From CBDFHJ01 sp965247635 (GTDB lineage: Bacteria > Chloroflexota > Dehalococcoidia > Lucifugimonadales > Australimonadaceae), in NCBI GenBank assembly GCA_965247635.1, contig CBDFHJ010000010.1, positions 806,001 through 870,000 of the forward strand: 64,000 nt of DNA, given 5' to 3'. Positions 14,548-23,916 of the stretch are shown in pieces. The notes below the pieces were generated by a model, which did no database searches, had not been told where the DNA came from, and saw nothing but the letters and a program-made list of their open reading frames with translations. The number at the start of each line of letters is the position of its first letter. The first letter of the stretch is position 1. The translations under genes were made by a program, and so were the position numbers.

Positions 14548-16690
14548 GGCGCTGCTCTTCGTGCTCCTCCTTGTCGCCGCGGGCTGCGCCAGCCGGGATA
14601 CGGGACCCGCTACTCCCACGGCGACCAGCTCCTCGGCGCTTGGGCTGACACCCCCGGCCACCGACACCGAGGAGTGGGTGCGCCAGCGCCTTGAGGCGGT
14701 CTCGGACCTCTATCGAGTCACCCCCGGCGGACGCCTGGTCCTGGCTGCGCTGGACGTGCGGCAGATGCGCGGCCAACCCGGCTACTTCGGCAGCTTCGGC
14801 TTCGATAGCTGGACGGGCCTGGGCGAGGCGAAGCCCACCCAGACCATCCACGAGCTGGGCCACGCCTACTGGGGCGCCTTCCCCGTGACCGGACACCCGG
14901 ACCTGTCGTGGGATGCGGGCGGCGAGGAGGTTAGCCCCGCCATGCAGCTTTACCACCAGGACACCGTGAGGTTCCTTACGCAGCCTCCCGACCGATACGA
15001 GCTGTTCAGGCAACGGCTCAAGAACCTGCCGGAGCTCGCTTCCGATAACCTGGCCCCGCTGTACCACACCATCGAAGCGGACGTGGTCTCCATGGTGGGC
15101 GGCGACTTGGGCCTGGTGCCTCCCATCCTCCGCAAGTACTGGGACGGGTTCCTCAGCCCCGGCCCTTTCCTTCAGTGGGAGGAGGCCGTGCGCTGGTATC
15201 TCGGCCTCGCGTCCAAAGAGAGGGCTCGCGCGGACCGGTACCTGGGATTCCAGCACCTGGACCTTCGCGAGCAGGACCACCTCAAGCCGGATGGACCCTC
15301 TGTCGTGGACGCGACGGTCCGGCAAATCTTGGAGGGTGAGGAGCGGCAGCGGCTGTGGGACTTTGCCGACCAGTTCGACCTGGTGGCCCAGGACGCCGAG
15401 AAGGCCGAGCAGTTCAAGTTTTGGCGAGGGTATCTACGGGAGATACAAGCCCTGTTCAGAGTACATCGCGGTCTGCTTGAGGACTCGGACCTCCCGAGAA
15501 GTCGTGAGATCATCGAGGCCTTCGACCTGCTGCATGAGCTCGCCGGAGAGGCCCCTGCCGCGAAAGCCGCCCGGCTGGTCCAAGCACTGCGGGACCGGCC
15601 TTTCACCGCCCACTTTCTCCCTGCTCTCGATAACGAGACGCTGGTTGAGCTGTTCACCTCCGCCGACGGCCTGCCGGAGGAGACCACAGGGAAGGGCATC
15701 CGCCCCTTCGTGGAGCAGGTCCAGCGATTTGCTCCGACCGTGGCCGACATCCTGACCGCGGGCGCCGCGGCACCGGCAGAGGGGGCCGCGGCGTTGCGCC
15801 TCTTCCTGTCCAGCCTAGACCTCGATGACCGGGAGGAGACGGACCTGTTCTTCGAGCTGTTCTTGGAAGCGGATTCGGAGACGGCGAAGGCTGTCGCCGC
15901 TTCGTTGGACAACGAGACCAAGCGCAGCCTGCTCCAAGCGGCCCCGGTGCTGCTCCGGCGCCTCCTCGACCCATCGGAGCTGGCCAGGGCGCTGGACATT
16001 ACGGCGGACGCCACACCTCAGCAGATGGCCCAGGGGGTAGCCCTCATACTGGAGCATCCCTCCGGGAACTTTCGCATCGACGAGCCGTACCTGGATGAGG
16101 TGAACGAGGTGGTGGCCCAGCGGGGTGAACGGGAGCCCGCACAGATGCTCGATGTGCTTGCGGGCGAGGCGTTGCCCGTGGAGCGTTTCATCCACCAACA
16201 CCCGTCGGCCGCGGTGGCCATCCTCTCGGCGGACCTGGACGCCACGGTGGCCCTGGTGAAGGGGAGCGATCCGGTACTGCTTACGCCCGCGCGGTTCATC
16301 CACGCGCTGGTCTTTGCCAGCCCCGCCCTCGCGGCCCAGGTCGTGGCGCGGCTCGACAGCGACGGGGAGGAGGCCATCGTCCTAGAGTCGTTAGCGGTCG
16401 GCGCCTACGATGAGGCTCGCGTGGAGGCGGACCCCACTTTGCCCATCACGCTGCGGAAGGACGGCGCGTTCCTCGGGGCCCTGCTGGAGCGCAAGGGCCA
16501 ACCGTGGCTGGCGGAAAGGCTTGGGGAAGCGGTGATGCTCTATAGGGACCGGGTCCGTGCGCAGGAAGTACCCCCCGACTTCCTTGAAGCGTATCGGCGC
16601 ACACTGGAAGGGGCGGCAGGGACGATGGATGGTGCAACGCAGTCGGGTCTGCTGGAGTCTATCGAGACCGCTTTCGGGGCTGACTCGTAA
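14531..16690 (+). CDS. large lipoprotein with HELGH metalloprotease-like motif
   Basis: The 719 residues begin with a lipoprotein signal (ARALLFVLLLVAAGC) and a short Thr-Pro linker. A domain carrying TIHELGHAYWG follows, an HExxH zinc motif, and further on a helical region of about 450 residues rich in short Leu-Ala repeats (for example LDNETLVELF, LDNETKRSLL), perhaps alpha-solenoid. The start is TTG at 14531, overlapping the upstream gene by 17 bases; another TTG lies three codons on. It is probably a surface-anchored protease or a degenerate one. The family is not recognised by name. Confidence 0.75.
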   Translation: MIVLARALLFVLLLVAAGCASRDTGPATPTATSSSALGLTPPATDTEEWVRQRLEAVSDLYRVTPGGRLVLAALDVRQMRGQPGYFGSFGFDSWTGLGEAKPTQTIHELGHAYWGAFPVTGHPDLSWDAGGEEVSPAMQLYHQDTVRFLTQPPDRYELFRQRLKNLPELASDNLAPLYHTIEADVVSMVGGDLGLVPPILRKYWDGFLSPGPFLQWEEAVRWYLGLASKERARADRYLGFQHLDLREQDHLKPDGPSVVDATVRQILEGEERQRLWDFADQFDLVAQDAEKAEQFKFWRGYLREIQALFRVHRGLLEDSDLPRSREIIEAFDLLHELAGEAPAAKAARLVQALRDRPFTAHFLPALDNETLVELFTSADGLPEETTGKGIRPFVEQVQRFAPTVADILTAGAAAPAEGAAALRLFLSSLDLDDREETDLFFELFLEADSETAKAVAASLDNETKRSLLQAAPVLLRRLLDPSELARALDITADATPQQMAQGVALILEHPSGNFRIDEPYLDEVNEVVAQRGEREPAQMLDVLAGEALPVERFIHQHPSAAVAILSADLDATVALVKGSDPVLLTPARFIHALVFASPALAAQVVARLDSDGEEAIVLESLAVGAYDEARVEADPTLPITLRKDGAFLGALLERKGQPWLAERLGEAVMLYRDRVRAQEVPPDFLEAYRRTLEGAAGTMDGATQSGLLESIETAFGADS

Positions 16691-16810
16691 CCTGCCTGGA
16701 CCGCAAGGAGACGGCCTGGGCAGGGTAGTGGCCTAGTCTGTTGCCCCGCTGGACAACCGAAGGAAATGGTGCTAGTTTTCGGCCATCTAGTCCGAGGAGG
16801 GGAGACCGTT

Positions 16811-17899
16811 ATGGTAGGACAGGAGCTAAAACCTGAGGCTGGAAGTCACGGGTTGACGGACGAGGGGATTATCCACATCCCAGGGATGATGAGCCGGTGG
16901 GTGCGGTTGGGCAACGGCGCGAAGGCCCACTACGTAACCTCCGGCGACACGGGCCCGGCGGTAATTTTGCTGCACGGAGGCATCCAAGGCTCGTCAGGCA
17001 CGGCGGGCTGGCGGTTCATGGCGCCGTTCTTGGGTGCTCATGGCTTACGCGTGTACTGCCCGGACCAGCCGGGCTTCGGCTGGGCGGACACTCGGGAGGA
17101 GTATTGGCCCACGGAAGGGCCCTTGAGCCATGTGGAGTTCGTCAGGGACTTTGCCGACGCTCTCGGCATCGATAAGTTCCACCTGTCGGGTAACTCCATG
17201 GGCTGCCAGAACACGGTGAATTTCGTGCAGGCCTACCCAGAGCGCGTTATCAGCTTCGCGTTGATCGCCGGAGGCGTAGGCGACCTGGTGGACCCGGCCA
17301 AGCGCGTTCCGACGTCCGAGGGCAAGTTCACGCCCAACCCCGGCTACGTGCGGCCGGAGTGGGATGGTACGGAGCACAGCATGCGCGTCCTCATGGAGGG
17401 GATCATTCACAAGCCGGTAGCCATCTGGCCTGAGCTGATCACCATGCGCAACGAGGCGGGGCTTCGACAGAAGGAGTCGAACGACGCGCTGGCAGCGGGC
17501 AGGGAGCGCGTGACCACCGACCCCAACCTGGCCCAGAAGATGTCCACCATCAACCGGCTTAATAGGCTGACCATCCCAGCCATCTACATGTATGGGAAGC
17601 AGGACGTGCTCAGCCCGGTGGAGAACGGTTTCATGCAGGAGGACGTCGGGTTCGGCAACATGCAGTTCTTCTACCCGGAGGACTGCGGCCACCAGGGCCA
17701 GACAGACCAGCCGGAGCTGTTCAACCAAACGTTCTTGGAGTTCTTCAAGTACGGCAAGGTGAGCAAGGAGACCGCGGAATGGGCAGGGGTCTCGGACCGT
17801 CTGACGGTCAAGCCGGAGCTGGTCGACCAAGACGGCGCCGTTGTACCGTCAGAGGTGGTTGCCCTGAAGGGCACCTTGAAGGTCGCCGCCGGAGTGTAG
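16811..17899 (+). CDS. alpha/beta hydrolase, meta-cleavage product hydrolase-like
   Basis: The 362 residues have the hydrolase fold with HGG oxyanion motif (VILLHGGIQG), nucleophile elbow LSGNSMGC (Ser near residue 129), an acid in YGKQDVLSP and His in DCGHQGQTDQP. This arrangement is typical of C-C bond hydrolases such as BphD/MhpC, which cleave ring-opened products of extradiol dioxygenases; two such dioxygenases are in this window. The ATG at 16811 is chosen because GAGGAGGGGAG precedes it; the frame is open 15 codons further upstream. Confidence 0.85.
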   Translation: MVGQELKPEAGSHGLTDEGIIHIPGMMSRWVRLGNGAKAHYVTSGDTGPAVILLHGGIQGSSGTAGWRFMAPFLGAHGLRVYCPDQPGFGWADTREEYWPTEGPLSHVEFVRDFADALGIDKFHLSGNSMGCQNTVNFVQAYPERVISFALIAGGVGDLVDPAKRVPTSEGKFTPNPGYVRPEWDGTEHSMRVLMEGIIHKPVAIWPELITMRNEAGLRQKESNDALAAGRERVTTDPNLAQKMSTINRLNRLTIPAIYMYGKQDVLSPVENGFMQEDVGFGNMQFFYPEDCGHQGQTDQPELFNQTFLEFFKYGKVSKETAEWAGVSDRLTVKPELVDQDGAVVPSEVVALKGTLKVAAGV

Positions 17900-17928
17900 C
17901 GGCCACCCGAACGACAGCAGGTAACGAA

Positions 17929-17963
17929 CAGGCCCCCCGATGCATCGGGGGGCCTGCTTTTTG
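17929..17963 (+). terminator. rho-independent terminator
   Basis: CAGGCCCCCCGATG and CATCGGGGGGCCTG form a 14-bp perfect hairpin followed by CTTTTTG, after the hydrolase gene and facing the superoxide dismutase gene. Confidence 0.92.
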
Positions 17964-18002
17964 CCGTGGGCGTCGAGAGGGGGGCCGGTCCAACCTGGGG
18001 CG

Positions 18003-18593
18003 CTAGCCAAGCCGGCTGGCCATGGTGCCCCAGTCGATATTCTTGAGGTAGGCTTCGATGTACTGGCCCCGGCCCGCTGGGTTGGTGGTCCAGTCCACGG
18101 AGAAGGCGTGCTCCCACAGGTCCATGATGAGGATGGGCCGGAAGCCTGCCGGATGGCCCGTCTCGTGCATGTCGATCCAGTGGTTAGTGAGGGCGCCGTT
18201 GGCTGGGTCTTGGTACATCACAGCCCAGCCCACGCCGCGCATCCTGCCGATGGCGGTGAACTCCGCTTGGCAAGCGTCCATGGAACCGAAGCTGTCGTTG
18301 ATGGCGCTGGCAAGCGCCGCGGGCGGGTTGCCGCTGGAGGGCTTCATGGCCTCGAAGTAGAGCTCGTGAAGCCGCATGCCGTTGTACTCCCATCCGCGAC
18401 GTCGGTGCAGCTCGGAGAAGACCGGGTTGCCTGACGCGGTGTTGGCGTCCAGCAAGGCTTTGATCTCAGTGTTGATTCGGTTGACGTTGTTGACGTACCC
18501 CTCGTAGAGGGCCCAGTGCAGGGCTACCTGGTCCTCGGAGATGCCGTCCAGGTCCTTGGGCCGAAACTCTGTTCTTGATGCGTATTCGACCAT
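18003..18593 (-). CDS. Fe/Mn-family superoxide dismutase
   Basis: A 196-residue enzyme converting superoxide to oxygen and peroxide. Candidate metal ligands are His in VALHWALYEGYVNN, His in GMRLHELYFEAM, and Asp and His in LIMDLWEHAF. The usual HHxxGYV element is replaced by a shorter LYEGYV form, known from a subset of Fe/Mn SOD-family proteins, so activity should be confirmed. The ATG at 18591-18593 is preceded by AAAAGGAG; the open frame continues upstream without support. No signal peptide, so cytoplasmic. Monocistronic. Confidence 0.9.
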   Translation of the reverse strand: MVEYASRTEFRPKDLDGISEDQVALHWALYEGYVNNVNRINTEIKALLDANTASGNPVFSELHRRRGWEYNGMRLHELYFEAMKPSSGNPPAALASAINDSFGSMDACQAEFTAIGRMRGVGWAVMYQDPANGALTNHWIDMHETGHPAGFRPILIMDLWEHAFSVDWTTNPAGRGQYIEAYLKNIDWGTMASRLG

Positions 18594-18866
18594 GGTGACT
18601 CCTTTTCCTGGTAGTTGCGCCGGACGCAGGTTAGCAGGACGACCGAGAGTGGGCAAGCCCTGCGCACCCGTTTACGGTGGACAATGTCCGGGGGCCGGAC
18701 GGCCTTTCCGATAGCTTACTCGGGTCGATCTAAAGGGCTGCATGGGGCACGAGCGCACCCCACCAAGGAATTCTAACCTATCTCACGCCCGCTCCCGAGA
18801 CCGCCCCTGAAGGTGTCCCACCCGGCGCTTTGAGAGGGTCTTAGGACCATTGCGGGACTTGGCGGC

Positions 18867-20147
18867 TTAGGCCCGCAGGGCGTCGGCGGTCAGCTCGACG
18901 ATACGGCCGACGTCCTCAGACGTATGGGCCAGCGACAGGAACATGGCCTCGAACTGGGAGGGCGGCAGGTAGACGCCCCGCTCCAGCATGGCGTGGAAGA
19001 AGCGGGCGTAGGCCTCGGTGTCCGCGGTTGCCACGTCGGACCAGGTGGCCACCGGCCCTGGCGTGAAGAAAGCGGTGAGCATGGACCCGACGCGGTTGAC
19101 CGTCAGGGGCGCCTCGGCCTCGTGCGCGGCATCCCGCAGGCCAAACTCTAGCCGCGCGCCCAGGCTCTCCAGCGCATCGTAGGCGCCGGGACGCGCCAGC
19201 TCCTTGAGGCAGGCGATGCCCGCGGCGGTGGCCAGTGGATTGCCCGACAGCGTCCCCGCCTGATAGACGGGGCCCAGGGGCGAGACCAGGCCCATGACCT
19301 CGCGCCGGCCTCCGTAGGCGCCCACCGGCAGCCCACCGCCGATGACCTTGCCCAGGCAGGTGAGGTCGGCGATGACGCCGTAGCGGGCTTGGGCGCCGCC
19401 GTAGGCCACTCGAAAGCCCGTGATGACTTCGTCGAAGATGAGCAGCGCGCCGTGGGCGTTGGCCAGCCGGCGCAGGCCCAGCAGGAACTCCGGGTCCGGC
19501 GGCACCACGCCCATGTTGCCTGCCACCGACTCCACGATGATGGCCGCCACTCCGCTGCGGTACGCCTCCAGCAGCTGCTCCACTGTGTCTAGCTGGTTGT
19601 ACTCGGCCACCAGCGTCTCGGCGGCGTAGGACGAGGGTACGCCGGCGCTGGTGGGCACGCCGTGGGTGGCGGCGCCGGAGCCTGCCCTGACCAGCAGGCC
19701 ATCGGCGTGGCCGTGGTAGCAGCCGTTGAACTTGATGAGCTTGTCGCGGCCGGTGAAGGCGCGGGCAACCCGGATGGCGCTCATGGTGGCCTCGGTGCCA
19801 GAGCTGACCAGCCGGACCATCTCCATGGACGGCACTGCCTGGGTGATCAGCTCCGCCAGCTCCACCTCCGCCTCGGTGGGCGCACCGAAGCTGGTGCCGC
19901 GGGCCGCCGTCTGCCGCACCGCCTCGACGATCGCTGGGTGGGCGTGGCCCAGGACCAGCGGGCCCCACGAGCCGACGAAGTCCAGGTACTCGTTGCCATC
20001 GGCGTCACGGATGCGGGCGCCGCTGCCGCTGACGATGAAGGGCGGAGTGCCGCCCACGGCGCCGAAGGAGCGCACAGGGCTGCTCACACCGCCGGGCATC
20101 AGCCGCTGCGCGCGGGCGAAGAGGGATTCGGAGTGCGAATGGTTCAA
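18867..20147 (-). CDS. hemL: glutamate-1-semialdehyde 2,1-aminomutase
   Basis: A PLP enzyme making 5-aminolevulinate from glutamate-1-semialdehyde, the second step of the C5 pathway. The 426-residue length is normal. Family signatures include RLMPGGVSSPVRSFGAVGG, the PLP-binding SSGTEATMSAIRVAR, the metal/PLP Asp region FDEVITGFR and the Schiff-base lysine in CLGKVIGGGLPVGA. It belongs with hemA, hemB, hemC and cobA-hemD further along the same strand, but a foreign-looking kinase gene and a PD-(D/E)XK-like gene separate it from hemB. Confidence 0.97.
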   Translation of the reverse strand: MNHSHSESLFARAQRLMPGGVSSPVRSFGAVGGTPPFIVSGSGARIRDADGNEYLDFVGSWGPLVLGHAHPAIVEAVRQTAARGTSFGAPTEAEVELAELITQAVPSMEMVRLVSSGTEATMSAIRVARAFTGRDKLIKFNGCYHGHADGLLVRAGSGAATHGVPTSAGVPSSYAAETLVAEYNQLDTVEQLLEAYRSGVAAIIVESVAGNMGVVPPDPEFLLGLRRLANAHGALLIFDEVITGFRVAYGGAQARYGVIADLTCLGKVIGGGLPVGAYGGRREVMGLVSPLGPVYQAGTLSGNPLATAAGIACLKELARPGAYDALESLGARLEFGLRDAAHEAEAPLTVNRVGSMLTAFFTPGPVATWSDVATADTEAYARFFHAMLERGVYLPPSQFEAMFLSLAHTSEDVGRIVELTADALRA

Positions 20148-20213
20148 AGCGAGATGCCAATAAGGGATTTTCGTATCAGGTATCTAGTTTCCTGCGCTCG
20201 GTCAAGTTGCTGG

Positions 20214-20831
20214 TTAAGCGGTATCCGCCGCTATTGCTTCAACTATTTCTTGGGCGAGGGCATCTACGGATGAACGACCGTCCAATACTAGATTGCAAGT
20301 TGACTTAATCTGTTTGTCCATTTCAAGGTAAGCCTGTCTTCCATAGTCGAGATAAGCAGTTAGTCCGACTTTAAGAGAATCTATTGCCCCGCCCGCGCTA
20401 TCAGGTGGGATCAAAGCATAATCACGCAGCAACCTTCGAGCCATGGCGATGTCAAGGGGAGTGTCAATGAAAACCATGAAGTCGATAAATCCAGCAGTTT
20501 CATGGTGTGCATACCCTAACGGACTATCAAAAATTATATGTTCCGTAGGCTTGATTGTTACGCCGTCAACGGGAGAAACTATTGATTTGCCTGCCTTCAG
20601 TTTGCTCAGATCCTCTCTTAATCTCGGGGTCTTCCAATCGTTATAGTTCGCACCTTCTTCAAGCCATTTACGGAACGTCTCAGGATGTACAGTATCGTGA
20701 TCATACTCGTCAAACGATATTACCGCTGCATTTCCCAGAAGCTCTGATGTTCTTTGTGCAATCGTCGTTTTGCCGCCTCCAGAGGGTGAGCTAATTCCTG
20801 TAATAAGAATATTTGAACCTGAGTTACTCAT
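20214..20831 (-). CDS. P-loop kinase, uridine kinase-like
   Basis: The 205 residues have a Walker A motif (GISSPSGGGKTTIAQR) and an ISFDEYDHD segment typical of the uridine kinase / phosphoribulokinase superfamily. A lid-like Arg-rich segment follows (DIAMARRLLRDY). The phosphate acceptor cannot be named. The gene is markedly more AT-rich than hemL and hemB on either side and splits the hem cluster, which suggests acquisition by transfer. It has its own ATG at 20831. Confidence 0.75.
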   Translation of the reverse strand: MSNSGSNILITGISSPSGGGKTTIAQRTSELLGNAAVISFDEYDHDTVHPETFRKWLEEGANYNDWKTPRLREDLSKLKAGKSIVSPVDGVTIKPTEHIIFDSPLGYAHHETAGFIDFMVFIDTPLDIAMARRLLRDYALIPPDSAGGAIDSLKVGLTAYLDYGRQAYLEMDKQIKSTCNLVLDGRSSVDALAQEIVEAIAADTA

Positions 20832-20884
20832 CAGCTTTCAATGTCCTGTCAGCCTATCACGTCATGCGCCTATGACTTGGCTTC

Positions 20885-21355
20885 CTACCCCAGCGCCAGC
20901 CGGACTTGGAGGGCCGTGGGGTCGGCCAGCACGGAGCGATACTTGGCGTACTCGGTGATGAGCGACCAACGGTCTTTGTAGACCGATAGCCGCTCTCGCA
21001 GGGGTTCGTCGTCGGGCGCGTCCAGGTCCAGCTCGCGGGAAGCGCCGTGCGAGGGTCCGTCGGCGAATCGGTCGAAGGTGGCCGATGGGAGCACCCACGC
21101 CTCGGAGGGCTGGCCTTGATTGAAGGGCACGCAGACGATGAAGAGGGATGGGTGCGGACGCAAGCGCTCGACCTGGAACCGGCGAGGGGTTTCGCCGCTC
21201 GCGGGCTTCACCTGGACCTCCACGTACTGGCCGCGCTCGACCCGCACCGCCAGGTCCACGTCCACTGGGCTGGCTAACGGCTGGAAGAGGGCGGCGCCGC
21301 GCTGGAGCAGCTCATCGCGGACGAAGCCATGGGCTGCTTCTAACCCCGACACCAC
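20885..21355 (-). CDS. PD-(D/E)XK-like hypothetical protein in the hem operon
   Basis: The 156 residues resemble the PD(D/E)XK endonuclease family often found alone in bacterial genomes. An N-terminal helix (AAHGFVRDELLQRGA) leads to FQPLASPVDVDLAVRV with the first Asp, then GQYVEVQVKPASG giving an ExxxK/QVK core strand, then SLFIVCVPFN and a C-terminal helix. The start is GTG at 21355, two bases from the hemB stop, so it is likely cotranscribed with hemB. GC matches the hem genes. The function is unknown; nuclease activity is inferred from the core motif only. Confidence 0.6.
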   Translation of the reverse strand: MVSGLEAAHGFVRDELLQRGAALFQPLASPVDVDLAVRVERGQYVEVQVKPASGETPRRFQVERLRPHPSLFIVCVPFNQGQPSEAWVLPSATFDRFADGPSHGASRELDLDAPDDEPLRERLSVYKDRWSLITEYAKYRSVLADPTALQVRLALG

Positions 21356-21356
21356 G

Positions 21357-22382
21357 CTACCGCTCCCCGCGCAACAGGCGGGAGGCTTCTTTGGCGTGGT
21401 AGGTGAGGATGAGGTCAGCCCCGGCCCGCTTGATGCTGGTAAGCGCCTCCAGCATCGCCGTATCGCCGTCCAGCCACCCGTGCTCGCTGGCGGCCTTGAG
21501 CATGGCGTACTCGCCCGACACGTTATAGGCGGCCAGGGGGTGATCGAACCGCGCGCGGGCCTGGGAGAGCACGTCCAGGTACGCCAGTGCCGGCTTGACC
21601 ATCAGCACGTCGGCGCCCTCGGCGGCGTCCTGCTCCAGCTCCCGCAACGCCTCGCGCGCGTTGGCGCCCTCCATCTGGTAGCCCCGCCGGTCGCCGGACT
21701 GGGGGGCCGACTCGGCGGCCACCCGGAACGGGCCGTAGAAGGCGGAGGCGAACTTTGCTCCGTAGGCCATGATTGCCACCTGCTCGTGGCCGCTCTCGTC
21801 CAGCGCCGCACGGAGGGCCTGCACCTGGCCGTCCATCATGGCTGATGGCGAGACCACGTCGGCGCCAGCGGCGGCGTGGGATACGGCGGTCTGCGCCAGC
21901 AGCTCCAGCGTCGCGTCGTTGTCCACCTCGCCCGCATCCGTGAGCAGGCCACAGTGGCCGTGGTCGGTGTACTCGCAGAGGCACACGTCGGTCATCACGA
22001 CCACGTCCGGCGCCGCGTGCTTGATGGCGGCCACCGCCTCCTGGACGACGCCGTCGGGGCTATAGGCCTCGGAACCGAGGGTGTCTTTGCGCGACGGGAT
22101 GCCGAAGAGCAGCACCGCCGGCACCCCTAACGCTTGGGCCTCGGCGACCTCCTCCAGCAGCGAGTCCAGGGATAGCTGGAACTGGCCGGGCATCGGCTCG
22201 ATAGGCGTGCGTACGCCCCGGCCGTGGACCACGAACAGCGGGTACACCAGGTCGGCGGGCGACAGCGTGGTCTCGCGCACCATGCGCCGGAACGTCTCGG
22301 TGCGCCGGAGGCGGCGCAGCCGGACCTGGGGGAACCGTGCCGGCTGCTGGGCCTGTTGGGGTTTCCTGGCTACGTCACGCAT
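21357..22382 (-). CDS. hemB: porphobilinogen synthase (delta-aminolevulinate dehydratase)
   Basis: HemB condenses two 5-aminolevulinate molecules to porphobilinogen. The 341-residue length is normal. Signatures are LVYPLFVVHG near the start, the cysteine-rich zinc site (MTDVCLCEYTDHGHCG), the catalytic lysine in MAYGAKFASAFYGPFR and the second lysine in VLMVKPALAYLD. The zinc-type cysteines are complete. It starts one base after the cobA-hemD stop region, in a tightly packed operon. Confidence 0.97.
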   Translation of the reverse strand: MRDVARKPQQAQQPARFPQVRLRRLRRTETFRRMVRETTLSPADLVYPLFVVHGRGVRTPIEPMPGQFQLSLDSLLEEVAEAQALGVPAVLLFGIPSRKDTLGSEAYSPDGVVQEAVAAIKHAAPDVVVMTDVCLCEYTDHGHCGLLTDAGEVDNDATLELLAQTAVSHAAAGADVVSPSAMMDGQVQALRAALDESGHEQVAIMAYGAKFASAFYGPFRVAAESAPQSGDRRGYQMEGANAREALRELEQDAAEGADVLMVKPALAYLDVLSQARARFDHPLAAYNVSGEYAMLKAASEHGWLDGDTAMLEALTSIKRAGADLILTYHAKEASRLLRGER

Positions 22383-22383
22383 C

Positions 22384-23916
22384 TCAGACCTCTACTCCGG
22401 CCCCGGTGTAGTGCTCCACCAGCGATTGCACCAGGCCTGGAATGGTATGCTCTCGCGCTTCCACGTCCACCTGAAGGCCTAGCTCTTGGGCCGTTCGGCT
22501 GGTCGCGGGACCGATGGACGCGACCAGGAGGCCCTGAATCGGCTGAGGGTCCCCGTCCAGCAGCGACACCAGGTTGCGTACCGTCGATGAGCTGGTGAAG
22601 GTGGCGACGTCCAGGGTGCCCGAAGCGAGCAGCTCCTTGGTGCGCTCAGCCGTATGCTCCGGTGCCACAGTGCGATAGGCGGCGACCTGGTCCACCTGGG
22701 CGCCCAGCTTCGCCAGGCCCTCAGGAAGCGTTTCACCCCCGATATCGGCCCCGGGCAGCAGGACCGTGGCGCCGCGCATGGGAAAACGGCCGAACCCCTT
22801 GGCCACGGCTTCCGTGGCGTAGGTATCGGGAACGAAGTCGGCGACAACGCCGTGCCGCGCGAGCGCGTCGGCGGTGGCTGGGCCGACGGCCGCGACCTGA
22901 ATGGGGCCCAGGTGCCTTGCGTCTTTGTCGGCGTGGCGGAGCCGGTGGAACACGGCGTCTACCGCGTTGACGCTGGTGAGGACCATCCACTGATAGCGCT
23001 GGACCTGCCCAAGGGCGTCGTCTAGCTCCGAATAGTCGTCCAGGGGTGCGACCTCGATGGTGGGTAGCTCCACCGGCTCCGCACCGTGATCGGCCAACCG
23101 CCGGCTGAGGACGCTGGCCTGGGTGCGCGACCTGGTGACCAACACGCGCTTGCCGAACAAGGGCTGCGTATCGAACCAGCGCATGGTCTCGCGCAGGCCC
23201 GCCACCGGGCCGATGACCGTCACCACGGGCGAGGTGAGGCCGGCCTTCTGACCGCGCGCTAAGATGCTGGACAGCGTAGCGGTGATGGTGCGCTGCTGAG
23301 GCAGGGTACCCCACTGGGTTGCGGACACCGGTGTATCTGGCGAGCGCCCGTGGGCCAAGAGCGCTTCGACGATGCCCGCGAGGCTGCGCCACCCCATGAG
23401 CACGACCAACGTGCCAGGCGTGGCCGCCAGGGCCTGCCAGTCCAGCGACGATTCCGGCTTGGTGGGGTCCTCGCTGCCGCTGACCACGGTGACGGACGAA
23501 GCGGCGCCCCGGTGCGTAACGGGGATGCCCGCGTAAGCCGGCACCGCGATGGCTGATGTCACACCTGGCACCACCTCGAAGGGGACGCCGGCGGCACGGA
23601 GCGCCTGGGCCTCCTCACCACCCCTGCCGAAGAGGAACGGGTCGCCGCCCTTCAACCGCACCACGGTCTTGCCGTTTTGGGCTGCTTGTGCCAAGGCGAT
23701 GTTGATGGCCTTCTGGAACTCGCCAGGCGTATCCGGCTCCTTGCCCATGAACACACGCTCAGCCTCGGCGGGGGCGTGCTCGAGTAGTCGCGGGTTGGAG
23801 AGCCGGTCGTAGACCACCACGTCCGCCTGTTGCAGGCATTGGAGGCCCTTGACGGTGATGAGTCCGGGGTCGCCCGGTCCGGCGCCGACGAGGTAGACCT
23901 TGCCAGGGGAGCTCAC
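22384..23916 (-). CDS. cobA-hemD: uroporphyrinogen-III C-methyltransferase / uroporphyrinogen-III synthase fusion
   Basis: A two-domain enzyme of 510 residues. Residues 1-245 are a SUMT (CobA): KVYLVGAGPGDPGLITVKG, VVRLKGGDPFLFGRGGEE and VVSGSEDPTK, using SAM to make precorrin-2. Residues 255-510 are a HemD uroporphyrinogen-III synthase (GKRVLVTRSRTQASVLSRRL and a C-terminal TFTSSSTVRNLVSLL). The fusion is common in Firmicutes and Chloroflexota-type operons and sends uroporphyrinogen-III toward siroheme, consistent with the siroheme genes upstream in the operon. It overlaps hemC by four bases. Confidence 0.95.
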   Translation of the reverse strand: MSSPGKVYLVGAGPGDPGLITVKGLQCLQQADVVVYDRLSNPRLLEHAPAEAERVFMGKEPDTPGEFQKAINIALAQAAQNGKTVVRLKGGDPFLFGRGGEEAQALRAAGVPFEVVPGVTSAIAVPAYAGIPVTHRGAASSVTVVSGSEDPTKPESSLDWQALAATPGTLVVLMGWRSLAGIVEALLAHGRSPDTPVSATQWGTLPQQRTITATLSSILARGQKAGLTSPVVTVIGPVAGLRETMRWFDTQPLFGKRVLVTRSRTQASVLSRRLADHGAEPVELPTIEVAPLDDYSELDDALGQVQRYQWMVLTSVNAVDAVFHRLRHADKDARHLGPIQVAAVGPATADALARHGVVADFVPDTYATEAVAKGFGRFPMRGATVLLPGADIGGETLPEGLAKLGAQVDQVAAYRTVAPEHTAERTKELLASGTLDVATFTSSSTVRNLVSLLDGDPQPIQGLLVASIGPATSRTAQELGLQVDVEAREHTIPGLVQSLVEHYTGAGVEV

